Source: an uncultured Bacilli bacterium
GTDB taxonomy: Bacteria > Bacillota_I > Bacilli_A > RF39 > UBA660
DNA: 64,000 nt
Direction of reading: 5' to 3'
Assembly (NCBI GenBank): GCA_934130045.1
Contig: CAKOXI010000004.1
Location: forward strand, 1 to 64,000
In this document: positions 32,353-42,126 of the stretch, in pieces
Numbering within the stretch: position 1 is the first letter of the stretch
Layout: each line of letters begins with the position of its first letter
Notes under the pieces: model-generated
The model's input: only the letters and a program-made list of their open reading frames with translations
The model's database searches: none
Told to the model about the DNA's origin: nothing
Position numbers and translations under genes: made by a program

Positions 32353-32814
32353 ATGAAAAAATTTAAACTTTTAGGTAGTGTTGCATTAATTTTATGTGTT
32401 TTCTTAACAGGATGTGGTAAAACTAAAAATATTGAAGGTTCATTAACAGATATTATGGATAAAGTTTACGAATCGGTAAAAGATGATATGCCTGCTTTAC
32501 AAAAAGTTGAACTAAATAGCGATAATATTGAATATTTTTTAGGTACAAGTGATATTGATTATAAAGAAGGTTTAGCTAGTGAACCACTTATGAACGCAAT
32601 TGCGCATTCCGTTGTTTTAATTCGTATGAATGATGGTGCTGATATTGAAGCTACTAAAACAAAAATTAAAAATTCAGTAAATCCTAGAAAATGGATTTGT
32701 GTTGAAGTTAATGAAGATGATGTTATTGTAGATAGTAAAGGCAATTTAATAATTTTGATAATGGTAAATGATGACGCTAAAAAAATAGATGAATCATTCC
32801 AAAATTTAAAATAA
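32353..32814 (+). CDS. DUF4358-like lipoprotein
   Basis: A 153-residue lipoprotein: lipobox FLTGCG (Cys about residue 21). The mature domain fits DUF4358: DIMDKVYESVKDDMPALQKVELNSDNIEYFLGTSDIDYKEGLASEPLMNAIAHSVVLIRMNDGADIEATKTKIKNSV, then RKWICVEVNEDDVIVDSKGNLIILIMVN. DUF4358 genes are often beside MBOAT and DHHW genes, as here. ATG at 32353 follows GTGAGG; the upstream in-frame GTG at 32341 is part of the RBS. Confidence 0.82.
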   Translation: MKKFKLLGSVALILCVFLTGCGKTKNIEGSLTDIMDKVYESVKDDMPALQKVELNSDNIEYFLGTSDIDYKEGLASEPLMNAIAHSVVLIRMNDGADIEATKTKIKNSVNPRKWICVEVNEDDVIVDSKGNLIILIMVNDDAKKIDESFQNLK

Positions 32815-32833
32815 TCCTTATTTAGGATTTTTT
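32813..32833 (+). terminator. Rho-independent terminator
   Basis: AATCCT (32813-32818) / AGGATT (32824-32829) with six T, between the lipoprotein and MBOAT genes; the short stem may only attenuate. Confidence 0.7.
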
Positions 32834-32838
32834 AATTT

Positions 32839-34200
32839 ATGGTTTTTTCAAGTTTAACATTTATTTACTTTTTTTTGCCTATACTATTATTTGTCTATTT
32901 TATTATTCCTAATAAATTTAAAAGTATTGTTTTAGTTTTATTTAGTTTGGTATTTTATTTTTATGGTGAAGGAAAATATATTTTAGTTTTATTGTTAAGT
33001 TCTATTATTAATTATTATTTATCTAAAAAAATAACAAATAATAAAAAGTTATTAGTTATTAGCATAATATTAAATTTAATACCTTTATTATATTTTAAAT
33101 ATACTATGTTTTTTATTGATATTGTTAATAATGTTTTTAATACAAAAATATTTATTCAAAATATTGTATTACCTATAGGTATAAGTTTTTTTACATTCCA
33201 AAATATTAGTTATTTAGTTGACTCATATAAAGATAAAAATGAAGTTGCTAAAAATTTATTAGAATATTTTCTTTATATAACTTTTTTTGCGCAGTTAGTT
33301 GCAGGACCAATTGTTAGATTTAGTGAGATAAAAAGTGATATAAATAATAGAAAATTAAATATAGATAATTTATATATTGGAATAAAAAGATTTATTATCG
33401 GTTTAGCTAAAAAGGTAATTTTAGCTAATAATATTGGAATATTAATAAATTATTTAAATAATTTGAATGATTCAATTTTACTTTATTGGTTGTTAGCGCT
33501 TTCTTATACATTTCAGATTTATTTTGATTTTTCAGGATATTCTGATATGGCAATAGGATTAGGTCGTATGTTTAATTTTAAGTTCTTAGAAAACTTTAAT
33601 TATCCATTATCGGCTAGCAGTATTACTGATTTTTGGAGAAAATGGCATATATCTTTATCTAGATTTTTTAAAGATTATGTCTATATTCCTTTAGGTGGTA
33701 ATAGGTTATCTAAAATCAAGCACATTAGAAATATATTAATTGTTTGGCTTTTAACTGGATTTTGGCATGGAGCAAGTTTTAATTTTATTTTTTGGGGATT
33801 ATATTTTTGTATTTTATTAATTATAGAAAAATACTTTTTAACTAATTTTTTAGATAAACATAAAATTTTCGCACATATTTATACATTTATATTAGTAATA
33901 ATAAGTTTCGTAATTTTTAGTATTTCTGATATAACTAGTTTAGTAGTATTTATTAAATCAATTTTCGGTTTAAATAATTTACCATTTATAAATTTTGATA
34001 CTATTTATTATTTAAAAAGTTATTTAGTTTTATTTATTATTTGTTTTGTAGCTTCATTACCAATTGTTAAAATATTAAAATTTAAGTCAAATAAAATTAT
34101 TAACTTTATAGAACCAGTAATATACTTTAGTTTGTTATTTATATCAACAGCTTATTTAGTTGATTCAACATTTAATCCATTTTTATATTTTAGATTTTAG
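32839..34200 (+). CDS. MBOAT-family O-acyltransferase
   Basis: A 453-residue membrane enzyme of the AlgI/DltB class with about ten helices. Family marks: FFTFQNISYLVDSYK, FFAQLVAGPIVRFSEI, YTFQIYFDFSGYSDMAIGLGRM, DFWRKWHISLSRFFKDYVYIPLGGNR, and LTGFWHGASFNFIFWGLYF with the catalytic His. These proteins move acyl groups across the membrane to polymers outside. With the DHHW-like protein next door it forms an extracellular O-acetylation pair; dlt genes are absent nearby, so a polysaccharide acceptor is more likely than teichoic acid alanylation (inference). Confidence 0.92.
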   Translation: MVFSSLTFIYFFLPILLFVYFIIPNKFKSIVLVLFSLVFYFYGEGKYILVLLLSSIINYYLSKKITNNKKLLVISIILNLIPLLYFKYTMFFIDIVNNVFNTKIFIQNIVLPIGISFFTFQNISYLVDSYKDKNEVAKNLLEYFLYITFFAQLVAGPIVRFSEIKSDINNRKLNIDNLYIGIKRFIIGLAKKVILANNIGILINYLNNLNDSILLYWLLALSYTFQIYFDFSGYSDMAIGLGRMFNFKFLENFNYPLSASSITDFWRKWHISLSRFFKDYVYIPLGGNRLSKIKHIRNILIVWLLTGFWHGASFNFIFWGLYFCILLIIEKYFLTNFLDKHKIFAHIYTFILVIISFVIFSISDITSLVVFIKSIFGLNNLPFINFDTIYYLKSYLVLFIICFVASLPIVKILKFKSNKIINFIEPVIYFSLLFISTAYLVDSTFNPFLYFRF

Positions 34201-34207
34201 GTGATTT

Positions 34208-35290
34208 ATGAGAAAGAAAATTTTTGTTATATTATTTTTTATAATAATTTATTCTTTTATGTTTTTAAATATATTTTCAAAAAAAGAAACTATTTCAAAA
34301 TATGAAAGAAGAAAATTAGCTAAATTTCCTAATATTACAATTAATGGATTACTTAATAAAAGTGTTACTAGCGGTATTGATAAATATATTACTGATAATT
34401 TTATAATTAGAGATTCCTTCAGAACTTTAAAAATTAAAACAGAATTTTTATTAAATAAAACAGATGTTAATGATTTGTTTTATTACAAAAATCATTATTT
34501 TAAATATGAAAATAATTATGATGAAAAACAAATTAATAAATTTGTCCAAAAAATAAACTATATATATGAAAATTATTTTAATGGTTTTAAAGTTTATTAT
34601 AGTGTTATACCTGAAAAGAATTATTATATAAATACAAATAAATATAAAAAATTTAATTATGATGGATTATTTAATGAATTAAAAAATATAAATAATAATA
34701 TAAAGTATATTGATATTACAAATGATATAAAATTAGAAGATTATTATTATACAGATCATCATTTAAGACAAGATAGAATTTTTGATGCAGTAAAAACATT
34801 GTCTATAAATATGAATTTTGAATTTGAAAATAATTTTGAAGTTGAAGAATATGAACCTTTTTATGGAACTTATTTTGGACAATTGTTAATAAAAAATAGT
34901 GGTGAAAAATTATATCTTTTACACAACGATACAATAGATTCTGCTACTGTTTATAATTTAGAAGATGATTATAATAAAGTTTATAATTATGAAAAATTAA
35001 ATGGTGTTGATGAATATGATGTATTTTTAAGTGGTGCTACACCATATATTAAATTAGTTAATAATAATACTAATTCTAGTAAGGAATTAATTATTTTTAG
35101 AGATTCATATACAAGTTCATTTGCGCCTTTAATGTTAGAGGGTTATAAAAGAATAATTTTACTTGATTTAAGGTATGCTAGTTTAACTAACTTATTAGAT
35201 AAAGTTAATATTAAAAATGATGATACAGATATTTTATTTTTATATTCTACAAGCTTAATAAATGGTAGTGATGTTCTAAAAGTAAAATAA
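34208..35290 (+). CDS. DHHW-family SGNH-like acyltransferase partner
   Basis: A 360-residue protein with an N-terminal membrane helix (4-22) and an extracellular domain. It follows the AlgX/DHHW pattern: ERRKLAKFPNITINGLLNKSVTSGIDKYITDNFIIRDSFR at the start, YYTDHHLRQDRIFDAV (the D-H-H motif, here followed by Leu instead of Trp), and LIIFRDSYTSSFAPLML with the Ser nucleophile block. It would take the acyl group from the MBOAT protein to the final acceptor. Gap to MBOAT gene is 7 bases. Confidence 0.85.
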   Translation: MRKKIFVILFFIIIYSFMFLNIFSKKETISKYERRKLAKFPNITINGLLNKSVTSGIDKYITDNFIIRDSFRTLKIKTEFLLNKTDVNDLFYYKNHYFKYENNYDEKQINKFVQKINYIYENYFNGFKVYYSVIPEKNYYINTNKYKKFNYDGLFNELKNINNNIKYIDITNDIKLEDYYYTDHHLRQDRIFDAVKTLSINMNFEFENNFEVEEYEPFYGTYFGQLLIKNSGEKLYLLHNDTIDSATVYNLEDDYNKVYNYEKLNGVDEYDVFLSGATPYIKLVNNNTNSSKELIIFRDSYTSSFAPLMLEGYKRIILLDLRYASLTNLLDKVNIKNDDTDILFLYSTSLINGSDVLKVK

Positions 35291-35343
35291 AAGTATATAT
35301 TTTTAGTTATTTACATGCTATAATTATGTGAGGAGTTGATATT

Positions 35344-36768
35344 ATGGCTAATAAAGCAATTACAAGTAGGGATGTTGATTTTGCAAAATGGTATACAGAT
35401 GTAGTAACAGCTGCCCACTTAGCAGATTATTCGAATGTAAAGGGATGTACTGTATTTGAGCCAAATGGTTATGCGTTATGGGAAAAAATGCAACAGGAAC
35501 TTGACAAAATGTTTAAACGTACTGGACATAAAAATGTTTACATGCCTTTACTAATACCTGAAAATTTATTGAAAAAAGAGGGCGAATTAATAGATGGATT
35601 TGCACCAGAAGTTGCTTGGGTAACAATTGGTGGACAAAAAGAGTTAGAAGAAAAATTATGTATAAGACCTACATCTGAAACTTTGTTTAGTGATTACTAT
35701 TCATCTAAAGTAAAATCATATAGAGACTTACCAATGAAATATAATCAATGGTGTAGTGTTATGAGATGGGAAAAAGAAACAAGACCATTTTTAAGAAGTC
35801 GTGAATTTTTATGGCAAGAAGGACATACTGTTCATGCATCAAGTGAGGAAGCCGAAAAAGAAACAAGAGATATGTTAAATATTTATAAAAAATTCTTTGA
35901 AGAATATTTAGCTATTCCTGTTATTTCGGGAAGAAAAACTAAAAGAGAACAATTTGCTGGTGCAGAATATACTCTTACTATAGAAGCTCTTATGTATAAC
36001 GGTGTATCGCTTCAATCAGCAACGAGTCATTATTTTGGTCAAAAATTTTCTAAGGCTTATGATATTAAATTTTTAAATAAAAATAATGAATTAGAATATG
36101 CATACCAAACCTCTTGGGGATCTACTACTCGTATGATAGGTGGACTTATTATGGTTCATAGTGATGATGACGGACTTGTAATACCACCTCGTATTGCGCC
36201 TATTAATGTTGCCATAATAAAAATTGGTGAAAGTGAAGAAATGGATTCCTTAACAAATGACATATACAATAAATTAATAGAAAATGATATATCTGCTTAT
36301 ATTGATAATACAGATAAATCTGCTGGATTTAAATTTGCTGAAGCTGAGGTTAATGGAATTCCTGTTAGAATTGAAATAGGTAAAAGAGATTTAGAAAAGG
36401 GTTTAATTACAATTACTCGTCGTGATACTAAAGAAAAATATCAAGTTTCAAAAGATATTGACATAGTAGATTATGTAAAAAAACTTAATGATACAATTCA
36501 AAATGATATGTATAATAGGGCATTAGAAAGAAGAAATTCACAAATTTTTGAGGCTCATAATTTAGAAGAAGTTGAAAAAATTATGAATACACAACCAGGT
36601 TTTGTTAAAGCTATGTGGTGTGGTTGTGAAGAATGTGAATTAAAAATGAAAGAGATTAAAGGGACTAAGTCAAGATGTATATTAGAAAATGCCGAACCAA
36701 TTGATGAAAAATGTGTAGTATGTGGAAAAGAAGCTAAAGAATTAGTTGTTTGGGGTATTCAGTATTAG
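35344..36768 (+). CDS. proS: Proline--tRNA ligase, archaeal/eukaryotic type
   Basis: A 474-residue class II synthetase of the type without the insertion editing domain. Motif 2 region CIRPTSETLFSDYYSSKVKSYRDLPMKYNQWCSVMRWEKETRPFLRSREFLWQEGHT, motif 3 GLIMVHSDDDGLVIPPRIAP, anticodon domain about 290-390, and a C-terminal zinc-like domain with CGCEECELK...CVVCGKE. The RBS is GTGAGGAG with TATAAT just upstream. The stand-alone deacylase at 21812 may provide editing. Confidence 0.96.
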   Translation: MANKAITSRDVDFAKWYTDVVTAAHLADYSNVKGCTVFEPNGYALWEKMQQELDKMFKRTGHKNVYMPLLIPENLLKKEGELIDGFAPEVAWVTIGGQKELEEKLCIRPTSETLFSDYYSSKVKSYRDLPMKYNQWCSVMRWEKETRPFLRSREFLWQEGHTVHASSEEAEKETRDMLNIYKKFFEEYLAIPVISGRKTKREQFAGAEYTLTIEALMYNGVSLQSATSHYFGQKFSKAYDIKFLNKNNELEYAYQTSWGSTTRMIGGLIMVHSDDDGLVIPPRIAPINVAIIKIGESEEMDSLTNDIYNKLIENDISAYIDNTDKSAGFKFAEAEVNGIPVRIEIGKRDLEKGLITITRRDTKEKYQVSKDIDIVDYVKKLNDTIQNDMYNRALERRNSQIFEAHNLEEVEKIMNTQPGFVKAMWCGCEECELKMKEIKGTKSRCILENAEPIDEKCVVCGKEAKELVVWGIQY

Positions 36769-36787
36769 ACCATTTTGGTCTTTTTTC
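36767..36787 (+). terminator. Terminator after proS
   Basis: AGACCA (36767-36772), TTT, TGGTCT (36776-36781), then T run; overlaps the stop codon. Confidence 0.8.
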
Positions 36788-36877
36788 TTTGATTTGAATT
36801 AGAAAATATTGACAAATACATAAAAAAGATGTAATTTGTAGGTAGTTACTTATGTTAGTAATATAAATTTATATTTA

Positions 36878-36914
36878 AAAGGCAGTACAAAATTTTTTTG
36901 CTGCCTTTTTTCTT
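36878..36914 (+). terminator. Second strong terminator in gap; possible small RNA end
   Basis: AAAAGGCAG and CTGCCTTTT form a 9-bp stem with a 15-base loop and a T run, about 100 bases after the proS terminator. A TTGACA at 36809-36814 precedes it, but the matching -10 is poor. A short untranslated transcript from 36840 to 36914 is possible. The rest of the 274-base gap has only TGATATAAT (36986-36994), the next gene's promoter. Confidence 0.55.
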
Positions 36915-37042
36915 TATATGATGTAAAAAATATGTCGAATAAATTGTATTTATTGTCAGAAAATAGGGACAAAATGCTTATTTTTTGATATAATTACTAT
37001 AGAGTTAATATTTGATTAGTTATTTGAAGTGGTGGTTTTTTT

Positions 37043-37669
37043 ATGACAAAAAGGTATAACTATATAATGGACTTAATTATTTCGATTGTTTCATTAATAG
37101 GATTAATTTTAAATTTTAATTTGTTTAAAAGTCCTGTTGGAATTTTATATTATACAATATTTAGTAATATGTTATGCTTTATATTCTATTTTACTGTTTT
37201 AGTATTAAAAATAACTGGAATTTTTAAAACAAATAGACTTTTTATTAAAATGAAGGGGCTAGTTTTAGTTTCATTAATATGTACTTTTTTAATTTATAAT
37301 TTTTTTATGGTACCAACAGGACAGGTATCTGCATATGATGGTCATTTTATTGTATCTTGTTTTGTACACGTTTTTACACCAATATTGGTAGTATTAGATT
37401 GTATTATAAATGGTAAAAATAAAATGTTAGAATACACTTATATTCTAGATTGGTTAATAGCAATTATAATATATGGAGTGATAGTTATTATATATCAGCA
37501 TTGTGGAGGATTTTTTATCGATGGATTAAATTATCCATATTTTAATTTTAATATTGATGATTATGGGTACTTATTATGTATATTTTTTAATTTTTTAATA
37601 CTTGTTTTATATAGTTTTATTTGCTTAATAGTTATTTTAATAAACAGAAAAAATATTACTAATAGATAG
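37043..37669 (+). CDS. FAR-17a/AIG1-like (Pr6Pr) membrane protein
   Basis: A 208-residue protein with six helices. YYTIFSNMLCFIFYFTVL, the HFIVSCFVHVFTPILVVLDCII helix with a conserved His, and the late YPYFNFNIDDYGY loop match the FAR-17a/AIG1-like family (called Pr6Pr in bacteria), whose eukaryotic members hydrolyse fatty-acid esters through a Thr/His pair. Its place 12 bases before an acyl-CoA-synthetase-like gene fits fatty acid metabolism. Activity in bacteria is not established. Confidence 0.75.
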   Translation: MTKRYNYIMDLIISIVSLIGLILNFNLFKSPVGILYYTIFSNMLCFIFYFTVLVLKITGIFKTNRLFIKMKGLVLVSLICTFLIYNFFMVPTGQVSAYDGHFIVSCFVHVFTPILVVLDCIINGKNKMLEYTYILDWLIAIIIYGVIVIIYQHCGGFFIDGLNYPYFNFNIDDYGYLLCIFFNFLILVLYSFICLIVILINRKNITNR

Positions 37670-37681
37670 GAGGTATATTGT

Positions 37682-39427
37682 ATGAGAGAATATGAAAATA
37701 CAAATTTAAAAATTTATGATTATATGAAAAAAGATAATGAATTATTTAAAAATAGTAAGGCACTTACTTACTATGGGAGGCAAATAGTTTATAATGAATT
37801 TTTGGATGCCATTGAAAAAGTAGCAGTTTCATTTAAAATGCTTGGTGTTGAAAAGGGTGATTATGTACCTATATGTTTACCAAATATTCCACAAGGTGTA
37901 ATATCTTTTTATGCTTTAAATAAAATAGGCGCAATACCAAATATGATACCTGTACTTGCAAGTGAAGAGGAATTTAAACATTATCTATCAGAAGTCCCTG
38001 CAAAAAATTTTATAATGTTTAGAGATTTTTATTCTAAAGTTAAGAATGTTATTCCTAAAACATCAATTCAAAGAACTATTATTGCTTCTCCAACAACATA
38101 TATTCCAACTGAAGCTATAAAACAAATGGCTAGTATGAAAGCTATAGCTAGTTCTTGTTATTTTGACGCTCAAACAAAATTTTCTTTTAGAAATAAATTA
38201 ATGTCTTGGGATAAATTTATGAAATTATCAAATGGCGAGATGTATATTCCAACAGAAAGTTTTAATTTTAATGATACCGCATTATTATCTCATACAGGTG
38301 GAACAACCGGTGTTCCAAAATCAGCTGAATTTACAAATGAAAATTTTAATGCTATGGTCGAACAATATCGTACATTAACAAATCTGTTTGAAAGAGGAGA
38401 TAAGATTTTAACGGTGCTTCCGATGTTTATAAATTATGGATTATGTAATAATATTCATATGCCATTAAGTTTTGGAATTGAAACGATTATTGTTCCAACT
38501 TTTGATCCGAAGGAAGCATTTGATTTGTTTTTTAAATATAAACCAAATCATTTTATGTGTGTTGCTCATTATTTTGAATATATGATGAATGATGAAAGGT
38601 TCAATGGAATGAATTTATCATTTGTTAAAACTATTACTTATGGTGGGGCACCTTTGAGTCCAAAATCAAAAAAAATGTTTGATGATTTTTTGGATAGTCA
38701 TGGCGCAATTGGTGTTAAAATTTTAAATGGATATGGTATGACTGAAAGTACATCAAGTGTTGCATATGAACAAAAGGCCACTAATTCTGACGATTATAAA
38801 TTGTTTGAATTACCATATAGTAATATAAAAATAGTTAATCCTGAAACTAAAATTGAAGTTAAAACAGGTGAAGTTGGTGAATTATGTGCGGAAGGACCTG
38901 TAATTTTTAAAGGATATTTGAACAATGAAGCTGAAACTAAAAATGTTTTAAAAGTACATAGTGATGGTAAAATTTGGTTACACTCTGGGGATTTAGCACG
39001 AATGAATGATGATAGATCTATAGATATAGTTGGAAGATTAAAAAGAATTTATCCAACAATGGATATAACAAATGGAAATGTTGCCAAAATTTTTCCAGAT
39101 AATATTGAAAATGTCATTAAAACATGTGAATGTGTTAAGGAATGTGCAATAGATTGTAAACCAAATAAGGAAAGAGTAAATGTTCCATTCGCTTTTATAG
39201 TTTTAAAGAGTGGATATTCTAGGGAAGAATCTTTAGAAATGATAAAAGAAAAATGTTTAGAGTTGAATGTATATTCTAGACCTTACAATTTTATTTTTTT
39301 AAATGAATTAAATAAAACAGCAGGAGGAAAAGTAGATTATAAAGCAATTATAAAAATGATACCAGATAATTATACTAATTCAATAGAGGAAATTATCTAT
39401 GTTAAAAATAATAGAAAGGTAAGATAG
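37682..39427 (+). CDS. AMP-binding acyl-CoA synthetase-like enzyme
   Basis: A 581-residue adenylate-forming enzyme. The phosphate loop is SHTGGTTGVPK at residues 203-213; NGYGMTESTSS is the A5 motif, WLHSGDLARMNDDRSIDIVGRLKR the A7-A8 hinge, and NKTAGGKVDYKAI holds the catalytic A10 lysine. It activates a carboxylic acid, probably fatty, with ATP; the acceptor (CoA or carrier) is not clear. AGGAGGT RBS at 37669-37675. Next gene follows after 2 bases, a hybrid histidine kinase, so enzyme and sensor are co-expressed. Confidence 0.9.
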   Translation: MREYENTNLKIYDYMKKDNELFKNSKALTYYGRQIVYNEFLDAIEKVAVSFKMLGVEKGDYVPICLPNIPQGVISFYALNKIGAIPNMIPVLASEEEFKHYLSEVPAKNFIMFRDFYSKVKNVIPKTSIQRTIIASPTTYIPTEAIKQMASMKAIASSCYFDAQTKFSFRNKLMSWDKFMKLSNGEMYIPTESFNFNDTALLSHTGGTTGVPKSAEFTNENFNAMVEQYRTLTNLFERGDKILTVLPMFINYGLCNNIHMPLSFGIETIIVPTFDPKEAFDLFFKYKPNHFMCVAHYFEYMMNDERFNGMNLSFVKTITYGGAPLSPKSKKMFDDFLDSHGAIGVKILNGYGMTESTSSVAYEQKATNSDDYKLFELPYSNIKIVNPETKIEVKTGEVGELCAEGPVIFKGYLNNEAETKNVLKVHSDGKIWLHSGDLARMNDDRSIDIVGRLKRIYPTMDITNGNVAKIFPDNIENVIKTCECVKECAIDCKPNKERVNVPFAFIVLKSGYSREESLEMIKEKCLELNVYSRPYNFIFLNELNKTAGGKVDYKAIIKMIPDNYTNSIEEIIYVKNNRKVR

Positions 39428-39429
39428 AT

Positions 39430-41397
39430 ATGAATGGAAGTTTTTTTTGTCAATTAATAAGTTTGGTATATATGATTTCAATATTTATTTTATTTATTTC
39501 TAAAAAGAAAATAGATTCAATTGAAAACAAATTATTTAAAATAATAATAGTTGCTAATATTCTAGGATTGGTTGTTGAAATTACATGTTTTTTATTAGGT
39601 TATTATAATATTGAAAATATTATATTATGCCAAACTATGGTTAAGTTATACCTAATTTATCTTGTATCTTTTGTAATGATATTTACGGTATATTTACTTT
39701 ATATTTCTTCAAAGACAAAAAATATAAAGAATGGTCAAAAAAATTTAAATATTATCTACTATGTTTTTAGTGTTTTATTATTAATATTTTTGCCAATTAA
39801 TTTAGTTAATAAAAATGGAACTATTTATGCTAATGGTTTAGCTGTAAATGCTTCATATATTTTAATAACTGTATATATTGTTATATGGTATGTTGTATTG
39901 TTAAAAAATTTTAAAACGTTAAAACATAAAAAATATTTACCACTTTTTATGTTTCTAATAATTGGAACTATAGTTATGATTATTCAAAAATTACATCCAG
40001 AGTTATTGTTGATGACTTCTATGGAATCATTTATTGTGTTTTTAATGTATCACACAATAGAAAACCCAGATATGAAAATGTTAAATGAAATGACATTAGC
40101 TCGTAATCAAGCAGAAAAAGCAAATAGAGCAAAAAGTGATTTTTTAAGCAGTATGAGTCATGAAATAAGAACACCACTTAATGCTATAGTAGGATTATCA
40201 GAAGATATAGTAACATATAAAGACAAAGTACCAAAAGAAGTAGTAGAAGATTCAGAAGATATATTAAATGCATCACATACATTACTAGAAATAGTAGGTA
40301 ATATTCTAGATATAAATAAGATAGAATCAGATAAAATGGAAATAGTAGAAAGTCCATATAATTTTAAAGAGACATTAATAAATATGTGTAGAGTAACAAC
40401 AACACGTATAGGAGAAAAACCAATAGATTTTAAATTAAATATAGCGGAAGATATACCATATGAACTTATAGGAGATAAAGTACACGTAAAAGAAATAATA
40501 AATAATATTTTAACGAATGCGATAAAATATACTGAAAAAGGAGAAATAAGTTTAACAGTAAAATGTGTAAATGATTTAGAAAAAAATAAAACAAATTTAA
40601 TAATAAGTTGTAAAGATACTGGGCGTGGAATAAAAGCAGAAAATATAAGTAAATTATTTACAAAATTTGAAAGATTAGATATAGAAAAAAATACAACAAC
40701 AGAAGGAACAGGATTAGGACTAGCTATAACAAAATCATTAGTAGATATGATGGGAGGAACAATTAATGTTCAAAGTCAATTTGGAACAGGATCAATATTT
40801 GTAATTAACCTACCACAAAAAATAAGCAAAATATCTTCTCCACTTAGTGAAGAAGAATTAATGAACACAGCTTCTTCTTTATATCAGAATAAAATAGATA
40901 ATATTAAGTTAGAAAAACAAGAACAAAATTATGGACATAAAAAAATATTAATAGTAGATGACAATAAATTAAATATAAAAGTAGCAAAAAGAGCATTACA
41001 AGATTTTGATTTTGAAATAGATGAAGCAATAGATGGAATAGACTGTTTAGAAAAAAATAAAACAAAAAAATATGATTTAATATTAATGGATATAATGATG
41101 CCAAATATGAGTGGAGAAACAGCATTATTAAAATTAAAAGAAAATATTAATTTCAAAACTCCAGTAATAGCTTTAACAGCCGATGCAGTAACAGGCGCAA
41201 AAGAAAAATATATAAGTGAAGGATTTGTAGATTATATAGCAAAACCATTTAATAGAGAACAAATAAAAATAAAATTAGATAAACTATTTAAAAAAAATAA
41301 TGAATCATTATTTAGTAATGAAATACCAAAAGAATTATTAGATATGAGTAAACTACCAAGTGAAATAGATTTAAGTTCATTAACTGAAAATAAATAA
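39430..41397 (+). CDS. Hybrid sensor histidine kinase with receiver domain
   Basis: A 655-residue kinase: seven membrane helices over residues 5-205 (7TM sensor), a linker helix, HisKA with SSMSHEIRTPLNA (His244), the ATPase domain with NNILTNAIKYTEKG, DTGRGI, FTKFERLD and GTGLGLAITKSLV, then a receiver domain (about 500-625) with phosphoacceptor Asp554 in LILMDIMMPNMSG. No separate output regulator is adjacent, so phosphotransfer partners lie elsewhere. Codon use changes from mixed ATT/ATA in the membrane part to nearly pure ATA/AGA from about 40200 on, unlike most neighbours. Confidence 0.93.
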   Translation: MNGSFFCQLISLVYMISIFILFISKKKIDSIENKLFKIIIVANILGLVVEITCFLLGYYNIENIILCQTMVKLYLIYLVSFVMIFTVYLLYISSKTKNIKNGQKNLNIIYYVFSVLLLIFLPINLVNKNGTIYANGLAVNASYILITVYIVIWYVVLLKNFKTLKHKKYLPLFMFLIIGTIVMIIQKLHPELLLMTSMESFIVFLMYHTIENPDMKMLNEMTLARNQAEKANRAKSDFLSSMSHEIRTPLNAIVGLSEDIVTYKDKVPKEVVEDSEDILNASHTLLEIVGNILDINKIESDKMEIVESPYNFKETLINMCRVTTTRIGEKPIDFKLNIAEDIPYELIGDKVHVKEIINNILTNAIKYTEKGEISLTVKCVNDLEKNKTNLIISCKDTGRGIKAENISKLFTKFERLDIEKNTTTEGTGLGLAITKSLVDMMGGTINVQSQFGTGSIFVINLPQKISKISSPLSEEELMNTASSLYQNKIDNIKLEKQEQNYGHKKILIVDDNKLNIKVAKRALQDFDFEIDEAIDGIDCLEKNKTKKYDLILMDIMMPNMSGETALLKLKENINFKTPVIALTADAVTGAKEKYISEGFVDYIAKPFNREQIKIKLDKLFKKNNESLFSNEIPKELLDMSKLPSEIDLSSLTENK

Positions 41398-41522
41398 TTT
41401 ATACATATTGATATATTAGTTTATGATAAGATAAAAAATTAAAAATTTTATTAAAGTTAAATTCTATATTTTTGATTTTTAAGCTATAGATAATTAGTTT
41501 TTAGGTATTTAATATAAATTTT

Positions 41523-41546
41523 AAAGAGACAAGTTCTCTTTTTTTT
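41523..41546 (+). terminator. Terminator after histidine kinase region
   Basis: AAAGAGA (41523-41529), CAAGT, TCTCTTT (41535-41541) then T run. Bases 41398-41522 before it show no gene. A promoter TTGAAA (41579-41584), 16 bases, TATAAT (41601-41606) follows for the GNAT gene. Confidence 0.8.
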
Positions 41547-41674
41547 GACAAATATTGACATATGTTTACGTTAACAACTTGAAAAGAATATTTATTATAG
41601 TATAATGAACATAGTACAAGGGTACAGATATGATTAAAATATATAATCTATTAAGTTGTGTTTTGGAGGTTTTT

Positions 41675-42115
41675 ATGAATGTAGAGTTTAAAATTGCAAA
41701 ATTTGATGATATTGAAGAAATCATTAATTTATGCAATGAATGTTTTAATGAAAATACGGATTTATCTTATGCAAAAAGAATTTATAAAGAAAATGAGAAT
41801 GATAAAAATCAAATTTATTTGATTGGTGTTCTAAATAATGAAATTGTAGCTCATGCTAAAATAAATATAATTCCAACAATCTATGAAGATATGAATACCT
41901 ATGCAATATTAAATCATGTTTGTGTTAAGCCAAGTTTAAGACGTGAACATATTGGTACAAAATTATTGGAGGAATGTTTTAAAATTGCCAAAGATTGTAA
42001 TTGCAAATGTGTTGAGTTATGGTCAAAAAATTTTAGAAAAGCTGCTCACGGTTTATATCATAGTTATGGATTTGAAGTTATGGATGCAAAATTTTTTACA
42101 AGGAATGTAGATTAG
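41675..42115 (+). CDS. GNAT-family N-acetyltransferase
   Basis: A 146-residue acetyltransferase. The acetyl-CoA binding block is LNHVCVKPSLRREHIGTKLLEECFKIAKDCNCKCVELWS (the R/Q-x-x-G-x-G/A motif appears as RREHIG), and KAAHGLYHSYGFEVMDAKFF is the usual C-terminal part. Substrate unknown. ATG at 41675 follows TTGGAGGT; an earlier in-frame ATG at 41630 has no RBS. Next gene after 11 bases. Confidence 0.9.
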   Translation: MNVEFKIAKFDDIEEIINLCNECFNENTDLSYAKRIYKENENDKNQIYLIGVLNNEIVAHAKINIIPTIYEDMNTYAILNHVCVKPSLRREHIGTKLLEECFKIAKDCNCKCVELWSKNFRKAAHGLYHSYGFEVMDAKFFTRNVD

Positions 42116-42126
42116 GAGGTTTTTAA

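Noticed and set aside
41555..41560. TTGACA copies at 41545 and 41555 as the GNAT promoter
   Set aside because: No -10 lies 16-18 bases further on; the TATAAT at 41601 fits TTGAAA at 41579 better.
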